Source: Pogonophryne albipinna
Taxonomy: Eukaryota; Chordata; Actinopteri; Perciformes; Artedidraconidae
Assembly: GCA_028583405.1 (NCBI GenBank)
Contig: CM053252.1
Coordinates: 36,235,763 to 36,299,762 of the forward strand
Length of the DNA stretch: 64,000 nt
Reading direction: 5' to 3'
Below are positions 56,537 through 64,000 of the stretch, piece by piece (within the stretch, counting starts at the first letter, position 1; each line of letters opens with the position of its first letter). Made by a program: the position numbers and the translations under genes. The notes below the pieces were generated by a model. It made no database searches and was not told the DNA's origin. It was given only the letters and a program-made list of their open reading frames with translations.

Positions 56537-59459
56537 CGGGTGGAATCCTAAGCCTCACCAGGTGTGCATCGGCTGCTACAGGGCCCGCCGACGTCAGAGG
56601 CGTCAACAGCCGTCATCCGACAGTCAACAGGCCGCCATGGGGTCGGAACCGGTCTCCCAGGTCTCGTCGGTGCAAGCTGGGGCCCGCCCTGGCCGACGTC
56701 ACGGGAGCCATCGCCGACGCCGCGCCCCTACGTCGCACGGCTGTGTCAACAGGCCTGCACCTATCAGACTCGAGCACCACATCTTCTCCAAGGGCGAATG
56801 GAGACGAGCCAGGCTGAGAGACCACCCCCGAGCATTAATCACCATCTCGATGGACATGTCAGTCGGGCTGAGGGATGGAACCAGCAACCGGGGCTCGGCC
56901 GACGGAGCTCGGATATCCGCCGTTCCGGACATTGGCGCGCAGTCGGACCTTTGGTCTCTGGAGGAGTTCTTGGCCTGCGGTTTCTCACGGGACGACCTGC
57001 GACCCGTCAGCCTCAGCCTGTCGGCCGCCAACCGCTCCCCTATAACCATCGAGGGAGCGTTCTTCGCTAGGCTCTCGACGACCTGCAGCGGGGGGCGTGT
57101 TACATCCTGCCGTTCCATGGTATACGTGAGCAGCTCAGTCCGGGCCATGTACCTCTCCTACGAGTCGTTGCTCAACCTCGGCCTCTTGCCCGTGAACTTC
57201 CCGTCGGACGACGTTGCAGGGGGGCCCAAGGACAGGCATAGCCCTGACACGGCTGACACGCCAGACCAGCCCTTGTCCGTCAATGCGACGAGGTCAGCCA
57301 ACAGCGGCTGCGTGGGGCCAGATGACCCCCGGGACGCCCAGTGCTCATGTCCTCAGCGCACGGTCCCCCCAGCGCGCACCGCAGCACTGCCGTTCCCTTG
57401 TACGCCAGAGAACAACAACCGGATGAAAGGTTGGCTACTCGGGAGATATGCCTCGTCGACATTCAATACTTGCCCCCATCGGGCACTACCATGCATGGAG
57501 GGGCCACCTATCGAGATGCACGTGGACCCCGCAGCTACGCCTAAGGCATGCCACACCGCGGCTACAGTGCCTCTACACTGGCAGCGGAGGGTCCACGATG
57601 ACCTCCTGCGGGACGAAGCCCTTGGGGTCATTGAACGTGTGCCATACGGCGAGCCAGTGGCGTGGTGCCATTGTATGGTAGTCACTCGGAAGCATGACGG
57701 TTCCCCCCGCAGGACCGTGGACCTCTCCCCCCTCAACAAGTTCTGCCAACGTGAGACCTTCGCCACTGAGTCCCCGTTCCACCTTGCACGCCGCGTCCCG
57801 AAGGGCACCTGGAAGACCGTCACGGACGCCTGGAACGGCTACCACAGTGTCCCCCTGCGTGAGTCGAATCGCCACCTCACTACCTTCATCACACCCTTCG
57901 GCCGTTGGTGCTACACCAGGGCACCACAGGGTTTCCTGTCATCAGGGGATGGCTACAACCGTCGGTTTGACGCCGTCCTCTCGGACTATGAACGCAAGGA
58001 ACGTTGTTTGGATGACACCATCCACTATGACACCGACCTGGAGCAACACTGGTGGAGGACCATCGACTTCCTGACGCGTGTCGGCCGGTCGGGCATCGTG
58101 TTGAACCCGGACAAGCTTCAGTTCACGGAGAGGTGCGTCAATTTCGCTGGCTTCAGGGTGTCGGAATCTACCATCGAACCTCTCCCGAAATACTTGGACG
58201 CCATCCGGGACTTCCCCACCCCAGGCTCCATGACGGACATCAGGAGTTGGTTCGGCCTTGTCAACCAGGTGGCTAACTACGCCCAGTTGCGTGACACGAT
58301 GGCTCCATTTAAGCCGTTCCTCAGCCCACGCTATGTGTTCCTATGGTCCCCCGTTTTGGAGGAGGCCTTCCAGGCGTCCAAGCAAGCCATAATGGAGGCC
58401 ATCCGCGAGGGCGTGGAGATCTATGACATGCAGAAGCGTACCTGCCTCCGCCCTGACTGGTCCATGCGTGGCATTGGCTACTTCCTGCTCCAGCAACATT
58501 GTCACTGTGCCTCGGGCATACCGGACTGCTGTCCAGGTGGATGGAGGATCACCCTCGCGGGTTCGTGTTTCCTGTCCCCTGCGGAGCAGCGCTATGCGGC
58601 CGTCGAGGGAGAGGCCCTAGCTGTGGCCTGGGGTCTGGAACAGACGCGGTACTTCACGCAGGGGTCCAACAACCTCGTTGAGGTCACCGACCATAAGCCG
58701 TTGGTGAAGATCTTTGGCGACCGTACGCTGGATGAGATAACAAACTCGCGTCTGTTTAGACTCAAGCAGCGCACCCTCCCATGCGCTTTGACATTGTGCA
58801 TCTGCCTGGCAAGAGCAACTATGCCGCTGATGCCACGTCGAGGCATCCTTCCCCCTCGGGCTCAGCGAACGGCCTCTCATTGGGGCTGTCGAGCGGGCCT
58901 GACGCCGTGGAGTCAGCACTCATGGCTTCCATCCGCGACGACGCACGGGAGCTCGGAGCCGTCTCTTGGCCCCTCCTCCGCACGGCAAGGCCTGAACCAG
59001 CAAGGCCCGAGCCCCCACAAATGGGACAGGTCAGGGATCGTGGTGGAGTCGCCGGGCCACGACCAGTATCGGGTAAGGGTTGACGGTTCGGAACGTCTGA
59101 CACTGCGCAACCGGCGGTTCCTCCGTGCCTACACGCCGGCCACACCCAGTGCCCGTGAGCAGTCGGCTGCGCCGTCGCCCGCTGCCCTGGGCCATCAGCC
59201 CCCACCTATCCACCCGGGCTGGGCGACGCCCCAGGGGATTGCTCAGCGGCCGGCTGTTGGACCCCGCGACTCGGCTATTGGCGCTTCCCCACCGGCACCT
59301 GCTGGTGAGGCGTCCTCTGACCTCACTGTTCCTACGGGTGCCTTCCTGCCACAGTCGCCGCCGACGCTGCCCCAGCCTACTCGGCCAGGCCGCGTGAGGA
59401 GGCCGCCTGCACGTTACGAGCCCGAGTCCGGCAGCTGGATACGGGATTTAGACCGTTAA
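56526..59459 (+). pseudogene. Gypsy pol: protease, RT, RNase H; integrase deleted
   Basis: A 977-codon frame. Around residues 130-145 VPDIGAQSDLWS is a retropepsin-like DxGA motif. RT spans about 340-560 (RTVDLSPLNKFC, APQGFLSSGDGYNRRFD, CLDDTIHYD with the DD pair). RNase H has LRPDWSMRGIGYF (D), AVEGEALAVAWGLE (E) and VEVTDHKPLV (D). At about 58780 a frameshift moves PGKSNYAADATSRHP (last RNase H Asp) to another frame. The integrase core is missing; only an integrase-type carboxyl tail (WDRSGIVVES, DQYRVRVDG, RNRRFLRAY) remains. No 5' LTR or gag is present. Base composition is GC-rich, unlike the AT-rich flanks. Confidence 0.85.
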
Positions 59460-59495
59460 TCTATTCCGGCCCATAGTTTTCCGGTCTGGGGGGGA

Positions 59496-59817
59496 TGAAG
59501 AGTTTATCGCCGGCCACTAGAGGGCAGCGTCCGGGTATGCCGTGCTCTGACCCGGTAGTGCCGAGCGGCCATTTTAGTTCAAACATTGTTCATTCACTCC
59601 GCCTCGAGTTGAGACGTTCATCCACTCATTCATGTAAGATTGCTTCCACTATTGTTTGGTGTGTCTATACTCTGTGTCGTTGTATATATTTGTATTGGTC
59701 TTGACATGCATGGATGTAGTACTTTGTCAGCTTATCTTGCTGCATTGCTCTGTTTCAGGGTGTCGTCATCCTTGTCATTAAACTACCGAAACTGACATTG
59801 AGGAGTGTGTTTCTTCA
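59496..59817 (+). repeat. 3' LTR of the Gypsy element
   Basis: After a purine tract (tctggggggga, 59485-59495) the LTR begins TGAAGAG and ends TTCTTCA at 59817, 322 bp, with inverted TGAAGA/TCTTCA ends. An attaaac signal occurs near 59778. Confidence 0.7.
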
Positions 59818-59955
59818 CTCTCTAGTCGCTATAATGAGGAATTTAAATTACGGGCCAAAAGTTGTATTAAAAGTAAGCAGAGGACACCAAACCAACTAAG
59901 ACCTGTCTGTCCGCTGCATCTACGCACACACTGTACCACACACACACCTACAGAT
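59818..59955. repeat. Fragment of the GCCCTTTCTC element family
   Basis: Gaggaatttaaattacgggccaaaag... through acacctacag matches 9070-9255 and the inverse of 36480-36600. Only an internal piece is present. Confidence 0.7.
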
Positions 59956-60721
59956 GTCGCGCTTCATTTCAGACTCCTACCCGTGCGGGTCCGTGATCTG
60001 CACGGGGTGGGCCCCTGCTGAAAAGGAAAATCCCCCCGCAGGACTTGATACGCCCCCTTGATAAATAAATGTAATTTTAATGAAACCAGCTGCAATGGAT
60101 CATGGATCCACCAGGGGGAGCCGTGAAAAGCTGCCACACTGGAACTCATGTGAAATAAACAGCTGATAGATCTACAGGTATCTGATCGGATATTTGTTAA
60201 GATCCATATGTCACGGATAGGATTATATTCTGTGCTAAATAAGAGACATGTAATCATTTACAAAACATCACCATGTTTTTATTTAACAAAATAATGTTGT
60301 TTAATTCACGTAGGTGTAAGTACAAAACCATCGCTATGTTTTTTCATCAGGAAATGCAGCCTGTCTCAAACAAACGTTTTTCAATCATCATCCTCACGAT
60401 CATTTAATGTATCATATGTTCGCGAATTGAAATGAATGCACTAATAGGCTACATGTAGTTTAATCCACGTGAGTTTACAACAACAAAAATAATCGCTTTG
60501 TTTTTATATCACATCCAACCGGAGGAAAATGCAGCACGGCTCTCACTACCGAACATCCTAATCCCACGGGCAAACAATAATATGTACAGTGTTAATAGTT
60601 TACTGTATTATTAGTGTCTAATATTACTGCTATAACAATCACACATTGAGTTGTTAAAATCAAACCGTTTTTTTTTTTAAAACAGTCTGAATGAAACGGC
60701 AGCTCTCAGGTGAGTGTTTAC
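59956..60721. other. Non-coding, no recognised feature
   Basis: No coding or terminal repeats recognised. An AT-rich stretch with two similar blocks (60250-60330 and 60460-60540: gtttttat, cacgtgag/cacgtagg) suggests an old tandem duplication. Confidence 0.3.
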
Positions 60722-61380
60722 CAGTGTTGGGACTAACGTGTTACAAAACGCATTACTGTAACGCAACTACCTTTTGCGGTAACTAATAACGTTACTAGTT
60801 ACCTATTCCCATTCAGTAACGCCGTTATAGTTACTGTGATTTAAATGGGTGCGTTACTGCGTTACATTATGTGATGGAACTGAACCGAATCTCCCTGCGG
60901 ATGTAGCTTACAGGCGAATACAGCGATGTCCTCTCACAGTACCATGGAAAAGTGAAGTAACCAGAGAGGAGTGATGATTGGTTAACGCGGGGTAACATTT
61001 CAGGGTAAGCCAATCAGAGACAGAGTTGGGCGGGTCTTGCCTTATGGGGAAAATACACAGACACACAAACACTTGCTAACACACACACATACACAGCAAC
61101 GCTCACCACACACACACACACACACAGCAACGCTCACCACACACACACACACACACACACAAGGCTTGTTTGAGACGTGTTGCGGCTCGCCTCGAAAGTA
61201 GACGAGAATAGCCGATCGCAGCCGGGGGAGGTCTCAAAAAGCTCGCCTGAAGTCGGACAGCTCGGCGCGGGAAGGTATTTTGAGTGGGGGTGCTGAGGTG
61301 CTGGACTCCAGTGAACACTATTACGGGCACTATAGAGCACGCACAAAAGCACTCCCCACACGCAAACACACTACACCCGC
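60722..61380. repeat. CAGTGTTGGGACTAACG-type hAT-like repeat with AC tracts
   Basis: CAGTGTTGGGACTAACG followed by repeated gttactgcgttac motifs is a common vertebrate DNA-transposon terminus. AC runs lie at 61082-61160. The opposite end was not identified. Confidence 0.5.
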
Positions 61381-62041
61381 GACTGTTACAATGAAGGCTC
61401 GATAATCAGCTCACGGCATATAGGCAGGGGTAAAGTGCTATTTTTTACGAGTGGGGAGCGGACCTCACCTCCTCTAGGGGGGTCCGGGGGGATGCTCTCC
61501 CGGGAAGATTTTTTTTAAATATTGAAGTTAAAAGCATCAATCTGGTGCACTTTGAGAGCAACATTAAGAGATCTATGGATACATCTCTCAACACCCAGAT
61601 GAAACAACTGTAAGCAGATGTTCTTTTTCTTTATGGATATTTTACAAATCACTCCCCTTTCAAACTGTATTCTTGTTTTACTGCCATATAGTATTTCATA
61701 ACTGTTTTTCCTTTATTCTCTTATTTTTTTTATAACTATAATGATCATATGAAGGTGTGCCGCGGAAATAATCTTTTGAATAATTTGTGACCAAACCATT
61801 TGAGACCCACTGAGATAACTTAGACTAAAGTTAACTATCTAAACACTCAGAGAGTCCTTTAGCTCACCTGAGCCTCTCAGTCTGAGAGGAGAGCTCTCCT
61901 CCAGCTTGTTGTGGAACCAACAACAGCTCCGTATGTCCGTTAGTGCAGCTAGCTAACCAGATGCTAACAACACGGTCCCTGCTGCTGGCACCGGTCCCTC
62001 TCTCTCTCTCCCTCTCTCACACACACTAAATGCGCTATTTC

Positions 62042-62086
<45 letters not shown>

Positions 62087-63317
62087 CCGAGTTTGAATGA
62101 CACAAGCACACTTTTATTTCCATGCAACTCTGATTGGTCTGGTGCAGCGCCATATAGACTGAGAGTTATGTCATCTCCGTTCACTCCAATGGACCACTTT
62201 TTTACAGCAATGGCGGATTGTGGAGCCTCTCAATCGTTCCCCGGAAGTTAGCGCCAAGGCTAGCAGAGCTGTAGAGTTGCAGCATAATAGACCGTTCGTG
62301 ACAGACTTTTAAAGGTAAGAAGAAGTTTAAAGATTTATATTGCGGATATTATCAGTACATCTGATTCAAATTAACATGTGTATTAAAGGATGTCAGTGGA
62401 TTATCCCTAAATTAGTAGATTTAGGGAACGTTTACAGATAACAGATCAAGCTAGCAACACACGTTGAACAGCCTTTTAATTGTAAATTCCGTTCTCTTAA
62501 TGTCATTTCGTCCAACGTTGTTGAATTAGAGAAGAGGGGCTTCTAAACGGGATTGTATGCGGGGGTGGAGGGAGTTAAATATTAGATAAATATAACTTTG
62601 GTGCGTGTAAGAGTGAGTGTTTTTAGCAGAGCCATATTGTGTCCTTGTGATTATGTTGATTATTACCTGTCTGTATAATGTTGCAGCTCAGCTGATTTTG
62701 GATTGATGGCAAAGGGAGAGGGACTTAAGTGAGAGTGAAAACACAAGGTAAGTTTAATACTACTGTTTTATATAAGTAAGCATACTAAACATGTATTCTA
62801 TCACTGTATTATATAAGTAATCTTGTTAGTAACCTACTGTATGGCAGGTGGAGGGGCAGTGATGTTACAGGTGGAGGAGCAAAACTGCAAGACTGCAAAC
62901 TCACAAGACAGAGAAATCGAAGTATGTTCTCCAGAGAAGAGGTTGATTTCACTTCAATTTTTTCATATTTTCTAAAGATGTGGAAATGGCACAAAAAAAA
63001 CTTGAGAGCTGTAACCAAGACAACTGTAACAACATGAGTAGAGAGCCACCAAGGTTTTTGAAGTCCCTCTCTTACTCCATGTTGCCAACCCAAACTTCCA
63101 GGTACATGACGGGACACCTTGCTTGTTTTTGTTGTTTGCGCTCCTCTGGCTGGGTGCTGGCAGGTGGAGGGCAGTGATCCCTTCCCTTCTTCCCTCAATC
63201 TTTGAGACTAATGTAAGTAGAAGACATGGCACTGTAAATGTTCGAACATTTAAAATATTATACCACTTAAAAATAAGAAATATTACTTTTGTTACTAAGA
63301 GTTCATACTTATTATAC
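61381..63317. other. Non-coding; AC microsatellite at 62043-62082
   Basis: No reliable coding. At 61935-61975 sequence similar to the TAGGGCTGTC hAT interior appears (gtgcagctagctaaccagatgctaac). An unspliced-looking gtaagaag donor context at 62314 could mark a 5' exon, but no partner is evident. A minus-strand frame at 62809-63198 may be a downstream exon of the THAP gene; unproven. Confidence 0.3.
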
Positions 63318-63513
63318 CTGTGTCACCTTTCACACTATCGCTGTGATCATGAGCTATGGGCTTTGTAGATACAGGTCCCGGGGTGAATCGTGGTGCAGGG
63401 GCCCATCTCTTTTTGACAACAGGGCGATGCACGAAGATGGTGGGTATAGCCTCTGCTCTCAGCCTAGTCTTGCCCTTTTTTGTCTTGACAAACTGGTCTG
63501 CATCAAAATGTGC
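63318..63513 (-). CDS. THAP-domain exon (C-terminal half of the zinc finger)
   Basis: Between a cgcag acceptor (63514) and an acag|gtataa donor the minus strand reads AHFDADQFVKTKKG, then RAEAIPTIFVHRPVVKKR. This is the HF..xDxF and AxPTIF end of a THAP domain, whose cysteine pair would be in an upstream exon beyond or near the window edge. After the domain come PAPRFTPGP and an unremarkable linker. It may belong to a host THAP gene or another P-like element. Confidence 0.5.
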
Positions 63514-64000
63514 CTGCGGAGTGACTTGAGGTTACTTCACACACAGAACAACTCAGTTTTGTCTGCCCACATACATATTCCATAGTGGTTGAATACACAG
63601 TATTAGGAAACACTTTATACTTACTGGACATGTTATACTCATTACATACTGTATATAAAATATGACCAAGAATGTGAGACAACTTTATAGAAATTCATAT
63701 CACATCTGTTACTGATGCCATTTGTCATACTTTGTTAAACTCACAAATAATAAAGTTCCATAACTTCAGTTGGGAACAGAGACCACACGTTATCTCCCCA
63801 AGGCAATTTCCCATCCAATAGGTGTGCTATATAGGTGTGTATAACCCTTTCTCCTGTCTGTTACTCCCTCTTTCAGCACAAGAACCAGAGGGGGATTCAA
63901 TGGAGCCTGAATACCTGCACTGAGACCCTCACCCTGCACCCGGAGTCTCAACTCTGTGTTTTTCAAGCCTTTCCCTGTTTTTTTGTATTAAACAAAACAT
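63514..64000. other. Right edge, no feature recognised
   Basis: No THAP amino-terminal exon found on the minus strand and no repeat ends recognised. Confidence 0.3.

Noticed and set aside
56613..59213. Several minus-strand frames opposite the Gypsy pol
   Set aside because: They are shadows of a GC-rich coding strand with no recognisable motifs.

Overview
The window is vertebrate nuclear DNA, most likely from a teleost fish. The evidence is two intronless trace amine-associated receptor (TAAR) genes, a tRNA-derived SINE with a fish-type (ATGTA)n tail, fish L2 LINEs, a DIRS retroelement, a THAP9/P-like transposon and many hAT and LTR elements. No prokaryotic gene architecture, CRISPR array or rRNA gene is present. 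The only apparently intact host genes are the two TAARs. Most of the other sequence is transposons nested inside one another, several of which can be bounded by target-site duplications (TSDs).

Layout. 1-7.1 kb: a DIRS element (reverse transcriptase, RNase H, tyrosine recombinase) split by a DNA transposon (198-3109, itself holding a solo LTR), by a SINE tail and by a 0.94 kb insertion. 7.9-20.5 kb: paralogous segment A, with a candidate two-exon membrane-protein fragment (10.94-11.40 kb) and TAAR A (minus, 17981-18994), interrupted by hAT, LINE and L2 insertions. 20.5-24.4 kb: an LTR element whose gag-position reading frame has expanded into 12-, 33-, 60- and 72-bp minisatellites. 24.6-29.9 kb: a solo LTR, then an L2 broken by two foldback MITEs, a pogo element and a TTAA-target MITE.

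29.9-44.3 kb: two half-hAT elements in inverted orientation bracket a P-like transposon (30920-41657, 8-bp TSD). The P-like element contains a 6.9 kb TIR element (31230-38111, 5-bp TSD), which in turn contains a 4.6 kb transposon in circularly permuted form. The permuted copy carries its catalytic exon upstream of its amino-terminal exons. A 28-bp-arm palindrome that looks like two joined transposon ends lies between them. This is the most unusual structure in the window.

45.2-55.8 kb: paralogous segment B, with TAAR B (minus, 52980-53990) and the second copy of the candidate exons. It carries its own later insertions (three LTR or hAT elements, a SINE, another hAT), each with a clean TSD that segment A lacks at the same position. 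55.8-59.8 kb: a second minisatellite LTR element truncated by a Gypsy element that has protease, RT and RNase H but no integrase. 59.8-64 kb: repeats and, at the right edge, one minus-strand exon encoding the end of a THAP domain.

The biological theme is a locally duplicated olfactory amine receptor pair. The two proteins differ mainly around the ligand pocket. They sit in a transposon graveyard whose nesting gives a relative insertion history.
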